Source: Luteimonas sp. J29
GTDB taxonomy: Bacteria; Pseudomonadota; Gammaproteobacteria; Xanthomonadales; Xanthomonadaceae
Reading direction: 5' to 3'
NCBI RefSeq assembly: GCF_000472505.1
Contig: NZ_AWZR01000014.1
Coordinates: forward strand, 1 to 64,000
Length of the DNA stretch: 64,000 nucleotides
Below, one piece after another: positions 1-8,815 of this stretch. The notes under the pieces are model-generated. The model was not told the origin of the DNA. It did no database searches and saw only the letters and a list, made by a program, of their open reading frames with translations. The position numbers and the translations under genes are program-made. How positions within the stretch are numbered: the first letter of the stretch is position 1; the number at the start of each line of letters is the position of its first letter.

Positions 1-17
1 CGCTCATTGCCGCGTGA

Positions 18-156
18 CCCGGATGCGGCCTGCGGCCTTATCCGGGCTACGCGCCGCCAATCGCGTAGCCCGGGTAAGCGAAGCGCACCCGGGGCCCCAT
101 CGCGGCGCTCATTGCCGCGTGACCCCGGATGCGGCCTGCGGCCTTGTCCGGGCTAC
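18..156. repeat. REP-like repeat triplet, upstream copy
   Basis: Two near-identical 33-base palindromic units (18-50 and 124-156), each with the core GCCTGCGGCC between CCCGGATG and CCGGGCTAC, flank an inverted companion at about 65-94 (GCCCGGGTAAGCG followed by GCGCACCCGGG). The two main units differ in the loop (TTATCC versus TTGTCC). The same three-part arrangement recurs at 1069-1203 on the other side of the lipoprotein gene. Such dispersed palindromes in Xanthomonadaceae behave like REP elements mobilised in trans by a RAYT transposase; no transposase is present here. Confidence 0.85.
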
Positions 157-242
157 AAGGGCCGTGCGTCGACGAGATGTTCGCCGGGTCGCGTTCACTT
201 CACCCGTTACACTGGCCGCGTCCCACACAGGAGCAATCAAGG

Positions 243-980
243 ATGTTGAAGACCAAGACGGTGTTGGCCACGGGGGTTGCACTGGTGCTGCTGGCGGCGT
301 GCGGCAAGCAGGACGCCCCACCACCTGCGGCCGACGCCGCCACGGAACCGGCACCTGCCGCGGCCGGGCCGGCAATGGCCGAGCCCGACACGAACGAGCC
401 GGCTGCCGCCGCGGAAGAACAGGCTGCGGAGGAGACGAGCGGGGAGGAAGCTTCGGCCGCGCCGGATGCCCCGGCCACGTTCGACATCGGGGCCATCCCC
501 GTCAGCGACCAGCCGCTGCCCGAATGGCCCTACGTCGTGCTGCCCTCCGGATACGCGTTCGATCGTGACGACGTTTCCCGGCAGTCCAAGGACCTGGCCC
601 GCGTGCCCGTCTGGACCGGCCAGTCGCTGCTCTGGGTGGAAGGCCGCACCTTCAGCGACGGCGTGGAGAGCACGGACGGCAAGACCTACTCCAAGTTCGA
701 AGTGCGCAAGAACCTGCAGCAGGCCATCGAGGCGCTGGGCGGGGTGCGCCTGGGCCAGCGCAGCTTCGACCGGACGACCTACCAGGCCAACCGTGCAGAA
801 CTCGACGACTTCCGCCAGGAGTTCTCGGAAATGCAGAACGCCTACTGGTACGACAGCGACGCGGACACCTACGTGATCCGCCGAGCCGACAAGGCGATCT
901 GGGTGGTGTTCGGGAGCAGCAACACCCGCGGCGCGGTGCTGGTGGCGGAAGGTCCGCTGCCGGAGGCTGGGGCGCAGTAG
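243..980 (+). CDS. Lipoprotein resembling the N-terminal region of OmpA-family lipoproteins
   Basis: A 245-residue lipoprotein. The start at 243 follows AGGAG at 229-233 and gives a signal peptide with a lipobox (LLAACG), so the mature protein should be lipidated and envelope-anchored. Residues 20-75 are a low-complexity Ala/Pro/Glu linker, probably disordered. The folded part begins near PLPEWPYVVLPSGY and includes WVEGRTF and TYVIRRADKAIWV. These match, from memory of the family, the region preceding the peptidoglycan-binding OmpA domain in some proteobacterial OmpA lipoproteins. The OmpA domain itself is absent, so a cell-wall tether cannot be claimed. The gene stands alone between two REP triplets. 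The lipoprotein call is firm; the family relation is tentative. Confidence 0.75.
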   Translation: MLKTKTVLATGVALVLLAACGKQDAPPPAADAATEPAPAAAGPAMAEPDTNEPAAAAEEQAAEETSGEEASAAPDAPATFDIGAIPVSDQPLPEWPYVVLPSGYAFDRDDVSRQSKDLARVPVWTGQSLLWVEGRTFSDGVESTDGKTYSKFEVRKNLQQAIEALGGVRLGQRSFDRTTYQANRAELDDFRQEFSEMQNAYWYDSDADTYVIRRADKAIWVVFGSSNTRGAVLVAEGPLPEAGAQ

Positions 981-1068
981 GGCCATGGGCGGCTGGTGGG
1001 GACCCGCTGTCCCCACCGGTCATGCGCGGCAGCGGCCGGCGACATGTCATCGGCCAGTTGCGGGTGGT

Positions 1069-1203
1069 CCCGGATGCGGCCTGCGGCCTTGTCCGGGCTA
1101 CGAGGCAACTGTGTGGCCCGGGTAAGCGCAGCGCACCCGGGGGACGATGCGAAGCCGATTGTCGCGCGGTCCCGGATGCGGCCTGCGGCCTTATCCGGGC
1201 TAC
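1069..1203. repeat. REP-like repeat triplet, downstream copy
   Basis: Units at 1069-1101 and 1171-1203 match the 33-base palindromes at 18-50 and 124-156. An inverted companion lies between them at about 1113-1143 (GCCCGGGTAAGCG then GCGCACCCGGG). Order and spacing mirror the upstream triplet, so the lipoprotein gene at 243-980 sits between two copies of one composite element. Confidence 0.85.
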
Positions 1204-1237
1204 GGGGCGGCCGGCGACGTAGGATGATGCGCCGGGC

Positions 1238-1551
1238 GCGCATGCCCGCGACGAGCCCGGCATCAACGAGGTGACGAAGGCGTGGCCCATCCAGGCGGCG
1301 ATGGCTTCGGCCGCGACGTTCGTCGTGGGCGCCGCGATGCCGCTGGCGGCGGTGCTGCTTCTGCCGGCCGACATGCAGGTGATCGGCGTGTCGATCGCGT
1401 CGCTCGCGTTCCTGGCGCTGCCCGGCGCGATCGCGCCGGCGCAGGGGCGCCAACGGGCTCAAGGCGACGTTGCGCATGACCTTCTGGGGCACGCTCGCGA
1501 TGGCGCTGACTGCGGGCATCGGCAGGCTGTTCGGCACGACGGTGCGAGGCT
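1238..1551 (+). pseudogene. C-terminal remnant of a VIT1/CCC1-family membrane transporter
   Basis: Translation from 1238 gives AHARDEPGINEV followed by a hydrophobic stretch (AWPIQAAMASAATFVVGAAM, then VSIASLAFLALPGAIA). Another frame continues with LKATLRMTFWGTLAMALTAG and IGRLFG. Together these read like the last third of VIT1/CCC1 iron/manganese transporters, including the AR-DELG-I segment and the final helix with FWG-LAM--TAGIG-LFG. The join near 1442-1455 needs removal of one G from a run of four. No start codon or N-terminal half is present; the sequence begins just after the REP triplet. This is a truncated, frame-broken remnant that should make no working transporter. Confidence 0.7.
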
Positions 1552-1614
1552 CGACGGGGCAGTCCCTCCGGCGCGCCCTCGTGGCGGGTGGTCCGCCGCG
1601 GCGCCAGGTGCGCG

Positions 1615-2438
1615 CTACGACGCTTCGCCCTCGCGCAGTTCCGCCAGCAGCCGGCCCGGTGTGCAGCCTGCGATCGCATGGAAGTCCGCGATCAGGTGGC
1701 CTGGTCGTAATAGCCGGCATCGGCTGCGATGCAGGTCCAGGCGGGCGCGGGGGTGCGCTGCGCCAGGCGGACGGCGGTCTCGAAGCGCTTCAGCCGCGCG
1801 TAGGTCTTGGGGCCGATGCCCAGCGCGCCACGCAGCACGCGGCGCAGGTGGCGCTCGCTGAGACCGAGATCGCGGGCGACCGTGCCGACATTGGCGGCCT
1901 CCAGCTTCCCCAGCGCCACATCGAGCAACGGCAGTGGAACGGCCGCGGGTCGGGTACGTCCCGTGCGTTGCGACAGCGTCGCGTGCAGCAAGCGCGAGGC
2001 GTTGCCCGCGTCGTCTGTCCGGGCAAGACGCTCACGCAGGCGCCCGGCGTCGGCGCCGCCCCACAGCGCCTCGAGTGGCACGGGGTCGTCGCCCAGGTCC
2101 GATGCCGGGCTCCCCAGCGCCGCGTCGCAGGTGCCGGGGCGCAACCGGACCAGCAATGCGCGCTGTCCGCCGTGGATGAACTTGCGGTGGACGCGCGTGC
2201 GGGGACCCAGCGCATGGATATCCACGCCGCCATCGATCGATGGCGCGAAGCGTGCGACCAGCTGCACCTCCGGATGCGGAATCGCCACGCGGCGGGTATC
2301 GCGCCGGAAATGCTGCACCGTGGTTGCCAGGACGGGACCCGTGGCGTGGCCGGCCGGCATTGCGGCGCGGAAGGCGGAGGCGGGGTCCATGGTTCGATAG
2401 TGCGCCCCGGCGGGAAGGGTCGCAACCCCGCTGCGCAT
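1615..2438 (-). pseudogene. AraC-family transcriptional regulator with a C-terminal frameshift
   Basis: The start at 2438 has a good ribosome binding site (GGAG, nine bases upstream). The N-terminal part (MRSGVATLPAG onward) looks like an effector-sensing domain. The C-terminal part carries an AraC helix-turn-helix pair: LLDVALGKLEAANVGTVARD, then GLSERHLRRVLRGALGIGPK and DAGYYDQA. The frame meets a stop at 1692-1694 just after DAGYYDQAT. The expected ending (LIADFHAIAGCTPGRLLAEL and so on, to a stop at 1615-1617) is fully preserved in the next frame. Restoring one C in the GCC-ACC stretch would reconnect them. As written, the second recognition helix is lost and the protein is probably inactive. 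It is transcribed divergently from the epimerase gene, which may have been its target. Confidence 0.8.
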
Positions 2439-2487
2439 GGCCGTTTTCTCCAATCCGCGCGAGCGCGTGGCGGATATCGTGCGCGGC

Positions 2488-3318
2488 ATGGACATTCTGT
2501 TGACCGGTGCGACCGGAAAAGTGGGAAGCAGGCTCGCCAGGCGGCTGGCGGAGGCGGGCCATGGGGTGCGTGCGCTCGTGCGCGATCGGGCCAGGGCGGC
2601 ATCGCTCGCCGGGCATGGCATCGATCTGGCGGAAGGCGACCTGATGCGCCCGGAAACCCTGGAACCGGCCCTGCGCGGCGTCGAGGCGATCGTGCATTGC
2701 GCAGCCTTCTTCCGCGGCGCGACGCCGGAACAGGCGCACGCCGTGAACCACGTGGGGACGCGGCACCTGGCACTGGCGGCCGTCCACACCGGCGTGGGCC
2801 GCTTCGTGTTCACCAGCACGGGCCTTGTGTATGGGCCGAACGGAGGTGTCGCAGCGCGCGAGGACGACGCCTGCGCACCCGTCGACGCGTACCCGCGGAG
2901 CAAGCTCGAGGCCGAGCGGATGCTGCTGGCGATCGAGGGGCTCGACGTGCGCATCCTGCGCCTGCCGTTCGTCTACGGCGACGGCGACCCGCATATCGCC
3001 GAGGCGGTGCCGCTCATGCAGGCGTTCCCGCCGGCGCAGCGCATGTCGATCGCCCATCATGCGGACGTGGCGCAGGCGGTCGTGCGGCTGCTGGCTGCAC
3101 CATCGCCGACGCATCGCATCTACAACGTCACCGACGACGCGGCGCCGGACCTGGCCACGCTGTTCGCCGCGGTCGGGCAGCCGCCACCCGACGGCAGCAA
3201 CCCGGAGCGCGCCCGGGCATTCGCCGTGGTGCTGGACGGGCGCCGCCTGCGGGATGAACTCGGCTTCCGTCCGCTGTACCCGCGCCTGGCGGATGCAGCG
3301 GCGGCCGGACAGGCCTGA
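2488..3318 (+). CDS. NAD(P)-dependent epimerase/dehydratase-like SDR protein
   Basis: A 276-residue extended short-chain dehydrogenase. The N-terminal nucleotide-binding motif is GATGKVG (in MDILLTGATGKVGSR), and VHCAAFFRG follows at the end of beta-4. The catalytic Ser/Thr lies in FTSTGLVYGP. The tyrosine motif is DAYPRSKLEAE (Y-R-S-K, the expected YxxxK). The size suits a single-domain epimerase or 3-beta-HSD-like enzyme. An in-frame start at 2437 is possible but would overlap the divergent regulator's start; MDILLTG at 2488 fits the family. The substrate cannot be read from the sequence. The divergent AraC-type gene suggests it was once regulated by that protein. Confidence 0.85.
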   Translation: MDILLTGATGKVGSRLARRLAEAGHGVRALVRDRARAASLAGHGIDLAEGDLMRPETLEPALRGVEAIVHCAAFFRGATPEQAHAVNHVGTRHLALAAVHTGVGRFVFTSTGLVYGPNGGVAAREDDACAPVDAYPRSKLEAERMLLAIEGLDVRILRLPFVYGDGDPHIAEAVPLMQAFPPAQRMSIAHHADVAQAVVRLLAAPSPTHRIYNVTDDAAPDLATLFAAVGQPPPDGSNPERARAFAVVLDGRRLRDELGFRPLYPRLADAAAAGQA

Positions 3319-3580
3319 GCACGCCGGGCGGCGTGTCCGGCGCGGAGTGCGGCCGGTTCCGACGCGCAGCCGAGCGCCGCTCCCCGCGTGCAGCTGCCGG
3401 GCGATCATCGCGTCGTCGCCCGCCCCATGGCCTGCGGCTGCGCCACGACGCGGGCTGCGCGACTTGATTGCGTCCACACTGCAATGACCATCGACACATC
3501 GGGCACGCACGGTTGCGTGCTACGGTCCGGCGGGCGCCGTGGCGCCGTGCCATTCGTCCCGTCATCCCCAGGAACCCCCG

Positions 3581-4990
3581 TTGCCCTCGCGATCCCGCCG
3601 CCTCGTCCGATCCTGCCTCGTGGCCTGCCTGGCCTTCGCGTCCATCGGTGCGGCAGGCGCCCAGCCGCGCGCGGTGCCGCCGAAGGACACCACCGCCTTC
3701 GTCGACGTGAACGTCCTGCCGATGGACCGGGAAGGCGCGCTGCACCACCAGACGGTCCTGGTGCGGGACGGCCGGATCGTGGCGATGGGCGAGTCGGTCG
3801 ATGTGCCGGGGGACGCGCGGATCGTGCACGGGCGCGGCAGCGCCTGGCTGCTTCCGGGCCTGGCCGACATGCACAACCACGTGCATCGCAGGCAGGACCT
3901 GGAACTGCTGCTGGCGCAGGGCATCACCACCACGCTGCACATGGGCGAGGCGCCCAACAGTTTCGTCGGCAGGACGCGGGCGGCGATCGAGGCCGGCGAG
4001 CAGGCCGGTCCGAGGGCGTTCGTGGCGCTGGCGGTGGATGGCTCGCCGCGCTATGGCCACCTGGTGGTGGCCGATGCCGAAGACGCACGCGCGGCGGTGC
4101 GCCTCGCGCGCCGCAACGGGTACGGATTCATCAAGGCCTACAACAACCTGTCGGCCCCGGCATTCGCCGCCCTGGCCGCGGAGGCCAAGGCACAGGGCCT
4201 AGGGCTCGTCGGGCATGGCGTGGCCGAAGTCGGCCTGCGCGGGCAGCTGGAGGCCGGCCAGTCGCTGGTGGCGCATGCCGAAGAGTTCTTCTACGCGTTC
4301 TTTCCGCCGCCGGCGGGCGAGGATCCCAACGCCGCGCCCGACGAGGACGGGATCGACGCGGCCATCGACCTGCTGCGCCGGCACGGCACGACCGTGGTGG
4401 CCGACCTCGTCACCTACGGCACGATCGCGCGCCAGTGGGGCCGCCCAGACGTGGTGGAGGCCTTCCTCCGCAGCCCCGGCTCGCGCTACCTGCATCCGGA
4501 GCTGCGCGTGTCGTGGCCGCTGCAGGGATACGCGCGGCGCAGCGGGAGCCTCGACGCCCGTGCGCGCTTCCTCGCCAGGTTCGTGATGGCGATGCACGAG
4601 GCGGGCGTGCCGTTGCTGTCGGGCACGGACGCGCCGGACATCCCCGGGCTGTTCCCGGGCGACGCCCTGCATCGCAACCTCTCGGCCCTGGTGGACGCGG
4701 GGCTGGATCCGCATGCCGCCCTGGCGACGGCCACGCGTGTGCCCGGCGAGTTCGTCCGCCGTCACCGGCCCGACCTCCCGGCCTTCGGCGTGGTGGCCGA
4801 AGCGGCGCGCGCGGACCTGTTGCTGGTGGCCGCCGACCCGCGTGCGGATCTCGCGACGCTGGCCGCGCCCCTGGGCGTGATGGCCGACGGGCGCTGGTAT
4901 CCGCGCGAGGACCTCGAGGCGCGCAAGCAGGCGATCCTCGAGGCGTATGCCCGGGCCGAGGCGTCCGCGCGCGAGGCGGGGACGGAGTAG
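3581..4990 (+). CDS. Secreted metal-dependent amidohydrolase (imidazolonepropionase-like)
   Basis: A 469-residue amidohydrolase-superfamily protein with a probable TTG start at 3581 (AGGA at 3570-3573 upstream). Residues 1-30 form a signal peptide ending AAGAQ, so it should act in the periplasm or outside. The TIM-barrel metal site is visible as the HxH motif in ADMHNHVH, His in LVGHGVAE and VAHAEEF, and Asp in LLSGTDAPDIPG. The strand AWLLPGLADMH and the C-terminal beta-sandwich segment ARADLLLVAADP are typical of exported Xaa-Pro dipeptidase or imidazolonepropionase-like hydrolases. The substrate is unknown, probably a small amide or dipeptide. It is monocistronic. Confidence 0.88.
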   Translation: MPSRSRRLVRSCLVACLAFASIGAAGAQPRAVPPKDTTAFVDVNVLPMDREGALHHQTVLVRDGRIVAMGESVDVPGDARIVHGRGSAWLLPGLADMHNHVHRRQDLELLLAQGITTTLHMGEAPNSFVGRTRAAIEAGEQAGPRAFVALAVDGSPRYGHLVVADAEDARAAVRLARRNGYGFIKAYNNLSAPAFAALAAEAKAQGLGLVGHGVAEVGLRGQLEAGQSLVAHAEEFFYAFFPPPAGEDPNAAPDEDGIDAAIDLLRRHGTTVVADLVTYGTIARQWGRPDVVEAFLRSPGSRYLHPELRVSWPLQGYARRSGSLDARARFLARFVMAMHEAGVPLLSGTDAPDIPGLFPGDALHRNLSALVDAGLDPHAALATATRVPGEFVRRHRPDLPAFGVVAEAARADLLLVAADPRADLATLAAPLGVMADGRWYPREDLEARKQAILEAYARAEASAREAGTE

Positions 4991-5099
4991 GGCCGCCGAC
5001 GATGCGTGGCCGCGGCGGCGCTGTGCCGCCGCGACCGCGATCCCGTCGATGGCCCGGGAGAGAACGCCCCCGCCGGAACCCGGACGTCCGGTCGGATCG

Positions 5100-5561
5100 C
5101 TACGTCAGCGGCCCGCCACCGCCGCGGCACGAGGGCGGATCGAGCGGTGAGGTCTGCACCGGACATCCCTTCAGGCAGTTCGCGCCGCGAGCCGTGTTCT
5201 CCTCGACGCACTTCACCCGGTCGGGCCCTTCCGGATGGTTCTCGAGGCAGGCCTGGTAGCCCTGCGACGTCTGCCCGGAACAGCGGCTGGAGCAGTCCGA
5301 CCAGCTCGAGTCGTAGGTGCATTGCCAGAATTCGGGGCGGGCGAAGAAGGCGTCGAGCGGCGACCGCCCGAACGGGTGGGAGGCGGCCATCTTCGCCCTC
5401 AGGTCCCGGTTCTGTTCCTGCACGGCCCCGACCTGGCCTTCGAGGTCGGCGATCCGCTTCTCCATGGCGTCGCCGCCTGCCGGTGCCGCCTGCTGGCAGC
5501 CGGCCAGTGCCAGCGCCGCCAGGAGAAGCGACAGTCCTTTGATTGCGATTCCAGTGCGCAT
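5100..5561 (-). CDS. Cys-rich lipoprotein with coiled coil
   Basis: A 153-residue lipoprotein with signal peptide and lipobox LALAGC. Residues 32-58 (MEKRIADLEGQVGAVQEQNR onward) form a short heptad-like coiled coil. The C-terminal half has eight cysteines, starting with FWQCTYDSSWSDCSSRCSG and ending with NCLKGCPVQTSP and SCRGGG, which suggests a disulfide-stabilised envelope domain. I do not recognise a family. It stands alone, convergent with the amidohydrolase and divergent from the FG-GAP lipoprotein downstream. Confidence 0.7.
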   Translation of the reverse strand: MRTGIAIKGLSLLLAALALAGCQQAAPAGGDAMEKRIADLEGQVGAVQEQNRDLRAKMAASHPFGRSPLDAFFARPEFWQCTYDSSWSDCSSRCSGQTSQGYQACLENHPEGPDRVKCVEENTARGANCLKGCPVQTSPLDPPSCRGGGGPLT

Positions 5562-5807
5562 ATGCGTGCTCCCAATCCTGAGTGCCCCTGCGTTGAGGAC
5601 AACGAGGGGGACGGAAGGGATCGGTCATGCCGGCAACCGACGCAGGTTGGCCACGTGGCGGCCACTCTGGATGGAACCCGCGGCTCCAGGCGGGCAACCG
5701 CTCTGGGCGCGTCCGCACCCGGACGCATTCCAGGGAGGCTGGCTGCCTCCAGGCGCGATCATGCAGAATGGGGCAGCCGACCAGGGGATTGGTCCGGGGG
5801 GAGGACC

Positions 5808-7238
5808 ATGTGGGGATTGCGTCTGGCGTGCGCCACCTTGATGGTGCTGCTCGTGGCCTGCGAGCGAAATCCGAAGCCCGGCGTCGAGGATGCGACGCAA
5901 CCGGCGCTGGCCGCCCACGCGGCACGGATGGAAGGTCGGGCTGTGGGCCTGCCGGCTGCGGCCCCCTGGACTGTGGCGCCACCTGCACCCGCGCCGCAGC
6001 CCGCGCTTGGGCCATTCGGATTCAGGCCGCCGCGGCAGCTGCTGCGGCCCACCGACGACGGGCCCGGGCGGGCCATCGTCGAGACACTGGCGACGCTTGA
6101 CATCGACGGGGACGGTCGCCCGGACCTCGTGACCATGTCCGCACAGGGCCTGGTGGACGTCTATCTCCAGACTCCGGCTGGGCAACTCGTCCGTCGGGTC
6201 ACCGTTCGTTCGACCACTGGGGACTACTCACCGGACAACAGCTGGCTGCTGGGCGACTTCAACAGGGACGGCATCGACGACTTCGTCTTCAGGCTGACCG
6301 ATGAGCATGGCGTGCATGGCGGAGTGGGCCTGCTGCTCTCGCGCCAGGGTGGACTCCCGGTATTCCGCGAGGCGTTCCCTCCCACCGTGTACATGGCCGC
6401 GGACGGGATCTCCGAGTGGGTGGTCCTGGACGAGGATGGCGACGGGCACCAGGACATCGTCCTGTTCCGGAACTTCGTGGATGTCCCGTCGACCCCGCTG
6501 TCCTGCGCGTCGCAGATCTGTCCCAACTACCAGGTGCTTTATGGCGACGGGACGGGCAATCTCGGACGCCCCGTGCTGCGCAGGTTGCCGTTCGACCAGA
6601 TGCTGCGCGAGGCCAGCGTCATCGACCTGGACGGAGACGGCCTGGAGGACATCGTGGCCTCGGCGCTCGCGCCCGGATCCCCGGAGGACGATGTGGCCCT
6701 GTTCGCCTCGTACGGCAACGGCGGGCCACCGCTGCAGGAATGGCACTACGTCCACCCGCTCGGATCGTTGACATCGGTCGTGTTCGCGGACCTGGACGGG
6801 AACGGTCGCGCCGATACGATCCATGGCGCCACCATCCGGTTCCAGGAGGCGGCCAGGCGGTTCTCCGACGAGGTCTACCTGGCGTCCTACTACCACTACC
6901 CGTACGTCCCGCACGTCGCCGACTTCGACCACGACGGACGGGGCGACCTTGTGAACCACCAGTTCACGGACTTCGGGACGATCCCGTTCCTTGCGGTGTA
7001 CCTGGGGACGGGCGGGGACTTCCGGCAGCCGTTCACCCTCGACGATCCACCGTGGCCCCACGGCTTCAACATCTCCATCCATCGCCATGCCTACGCGTCG
7101 GCGGACTTCAACGCCGACGGCTGCACCGACCTTGCCATCGCCGTCAATTACGATGGCGTCGCCATCCTGGACGGCTACAACTGCCTGCCCTGGCCCCACC
7201 GGATGGCGGGGCCCATGCCGCGGCGGAAGAAGCGGTAG
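5808..7238 (+). CDS. FG-GAP/VCBS repeat lipoprotein
   Basis: A 476-residue protein with ATG at 5808 preceded by GGGGAGGACC. The N-terminus (MWGLRLACATLMVLLVACE) is a lipoprotein signal. From residue 98 on, FG-GAP-type repeats recur with calcium-binding loops of the DxDGDGxxD kind: DIDGDGRPDLV, DFNRDGIDDFV, DEDGDGHQDIV, DLDGDGLEDIV, DLDGNGRADTI, DFDHDGRGDLV and DFNADGCTDLA. This predicts a beta-propeller displayed on an envelope surface. Such proteins often bind ligands or polymers, but nothing here names one. The tail PRRKKR is strongly basic. Confidence 0.85.
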   Translation: MWGLRLACATLMVLLVACERNPKPGVEDATQPALAAHAARMEGRAVGLPAAAPWTVAPPAPAPQPALGPFGFRPPRQLLRPTDDGPGRAIVETLATLDIDGDGRPDLVTMSAQGLVDVYLQTPAGQLVRRVTVRSTTGDYSPDNSWLLGDFNRDGIDDFVFRLTDEHGVHGGVGLLLSRQGGLPVFREAFPPTVYMAADGISEWVVLDEDGDGHQDIVLFRNFVDVPSTPLSCASQICPNYQVLYGDGTGNLGRPVLRRLPFDQMLREASVIDLDGDGLEDIVASALAPGSPEDDVALFASYGNGGPPLQEWHYVHPLGSLTSVVFADLDGNGRADTIHGATIRFQEAARRFSDEVYLASYYHYPYVPHVADFDHDGRGDLVNHQFTDFGTIPFLAVYLGTGGDFRQPFTLDDPPWPHGFNISIHRHAYASADFNADGCTDLAIAVNYDGVAILDGYNCLPWPHRMAGPMPRRKKR

Positions 7239-7364
7239 GACGCGAGGGCGCCCGGCCGGGGGCGTGGCCGCACCGGCCGTGGCGGGCATTGCGCCTGCGC
7301 CTTGGCCGGCTTACCGTGGGCCCGGGTGCATGGCACGGCGGGGACGCCGGACCCCGGGACTGGC

Positions 7365-8054
7365 ATGGGCGCAGACGACCTGGAAATGCTGCTGCGGTTG
7401 CTTGCGGCGCTGTTCGCGGGCGCGCTGATCGGCTACGAGCGTACCTACCACGGTCGCCCGGCGGGTTTCCGGACCCATGCGCTCGTGTGCATGGCCTCGA
7501 GCCTGCTGATGCTGGTGACCGTGTACGAGGACCAGTGGGTCCGGACGGCGGGGGAGTCGGTGCGCCTGGATCCGACGCGCATGGCCCAGGGAATCATGAC
7601 CGGCATCGGCTTCCTCGGCGCCGGCGTGATCATGAAGGAGGGCATTTCGGTCCGCGGACTCACCACGGCCGCCTCGATCTGGATCACGGCCGCGATCGGC
7701 ATCCTGGCCGGGATCGGCTTCTACTTCCCGCTCGTGGTGTCGGTCGTGCTGACGATCGCCGTGCTGTCGCTGTTTCGCCTGCTGGAGTCGCGGATGCCGG
7801 CGCAGGCGTACTACCACGTCCAGTTGCGTTTCGGCCAGGCGGCTGACATGAGCGAGGCCGCGTTGCGGGACCTCATCGAAGGCCACGGCTTCAGCATCGC
7901 CAACCTCAGCTACCGCTTCGACGGTGGAGAGCGCGTGGTCCGGCACAGCATGGTGCTGCGCACGACCGACCGCTGCAGCGCCGCGCGGCTGTCGGAGACG
8001 CTGGCCGCGAAGGACGGGGTGCTGGAGTTCAGGATCACGCCGACGGGAGACTGA
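7365..8054 (+). CDS. MgtC/SapB family inner-membrane protein
   Basis: A 229-residue membrane protein; ATG at 7365 gives the usual MgtC start with a first helix (LLRLLAALFAGALIGYERT). The family signature continues with GRPAGFRTHALVCMASSLLM, MTGIGFLGAGVIMKEG and VRGLTTAASIWITAAIG. About four or five helices are followed by a soluble C-terminal domain (YYHVQLRFGQAADM and on) that resembles an ACT fold. In pathogens MgtC supports survival in low magnesium by restraining the F-ATPase; the role here is inferred from family only. The neighbours do not suggest a magnesium operon. Confidence 0.9.
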   Translation: MGADDLEMLLRLLAALFAGALIGYERTYHGRPAGFRTHALVCMASSLLMLVTVYEDQWVRTAGESVRLDPTRMAQGIMTGIGFLGAGVIMKEGISVRGLTTAASIWITAAIGILAGIGFYFPLVVSVVLTIAVLSLFRLLESRMPAQAYYHVQLRFGQAADMSEAALRDLIEGHGFSIANLSYRFDGGERVVRHSMVLRTTDRCSAARLSETLAAKDGVLEFRITPTGD

Positions 8055-8163
8055 TCGCCTGCCCGGCGAGCCCGGAGGCTGCACCGAGACGGGCTGCTGG
8101 GCGCGGCCCCGTGGATCGCGGCCGTGGAGCAAGGTTCACGCGCGAACTGTATGTAGCGCCTAC

Positions 8164-8404
8164 AGACGTCCGCACGCCACCGCATCGAGGATCCGCTCGA
8201 TCTCGGCCACCAGCTGCGCCAGATCCCGGGTGTCGAAGTACAGCAGTTCGTCGCCGTCGTGGGTCGTGCCGTCGTGCAGGGTTCCCCGACCTCCTCCAGC
8301 GCCCAGCGCACGCGCATGTCGCGCGCCAGTCCGCGGCCGCCGTCGGGGGAATCCGCGAAGGCGGTGATGACCGGACGCAAGGGGGCGGTTCCCGGTTCAG
8401 CCAC
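8164..8404 (-). pseudogene. Glutathione S-transferase N-terminal remnant fused to an unrelated tail
   Basis: From 8404 the translation PVITAFADSPDGG then GLARDMRVRWALEEVGEP closely resembles the first beta-alpha unit of a glutathione S-transferase. Homology stops at about 8279. A different frame then reads HDGTTHDGDELLYFDTRDLA and ends at a stop near 8164. The remaining thioredoxin fold and the helical domain are missing. This looks like a deletion remnant. I cannot identify the source of the tail; it could be the C-terminus of another lost gene. Confidence 0.5.
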
Positions 8405-8815
8405 GGCCGCCCCCTCTGGAACCGGGAGCGGGGCACGGAGGAGGCACGCGCTGGCGAATCATGGGCGGCTCCCGGTCGGTGGAGGCAGGGCCAGCGGCCC
8501 CTCTATGCCTGCGACGAACCACGGCTGGCCGGATCGACACGGCATCCGACCCCTGCGTGATCGCCTGGTTGGCGCGGGACCCACCAGGATCGGCGCCGTG
8601 GCGGAACGCGCCTCCGGTCCGGCGCTGACCTGCCGGCGCCCGGTTCGACCGGCGCCGTCGGCGTGGAGCCGGATCGTTCCGGCGGCCTCCACAGGGCATC
8701 GACCTGCATCAACGCGCCGCGCGAGCGTGCACGGCAACGTGTCGTGATGCGGACAGGCGACAATGCGAAGGCAGCCCGGAGCCGGGATCCGGGGCGGAAC
8801 GCACACAGAACAACG
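8405..8815. other. Gene-free leader region upstream of TonB receptor
   Basis: These 411 bases hold no convincing coding sequence. The stretch contains GACCTGCCGGCGCC at about 8627-8640, resembling the B12-box end of cobalamin riboswitches, and several GGCGCC inverted repeats. The receptor downstream is BtuB-like, which makes a riboswitch plausible. The other conserved riboswitch elements cannot be found with confidence, so no regulatory call is made. Confidence 0.3.

Noticed and set aside
5235-5807. Upstream extension of the FG-GAP lipoprotein frame
   Set aside because: The extension has no start signal and runs opposite the Cys-rich lipoprotein; ATG 5808 has a strong site and a lipoprotein signal.
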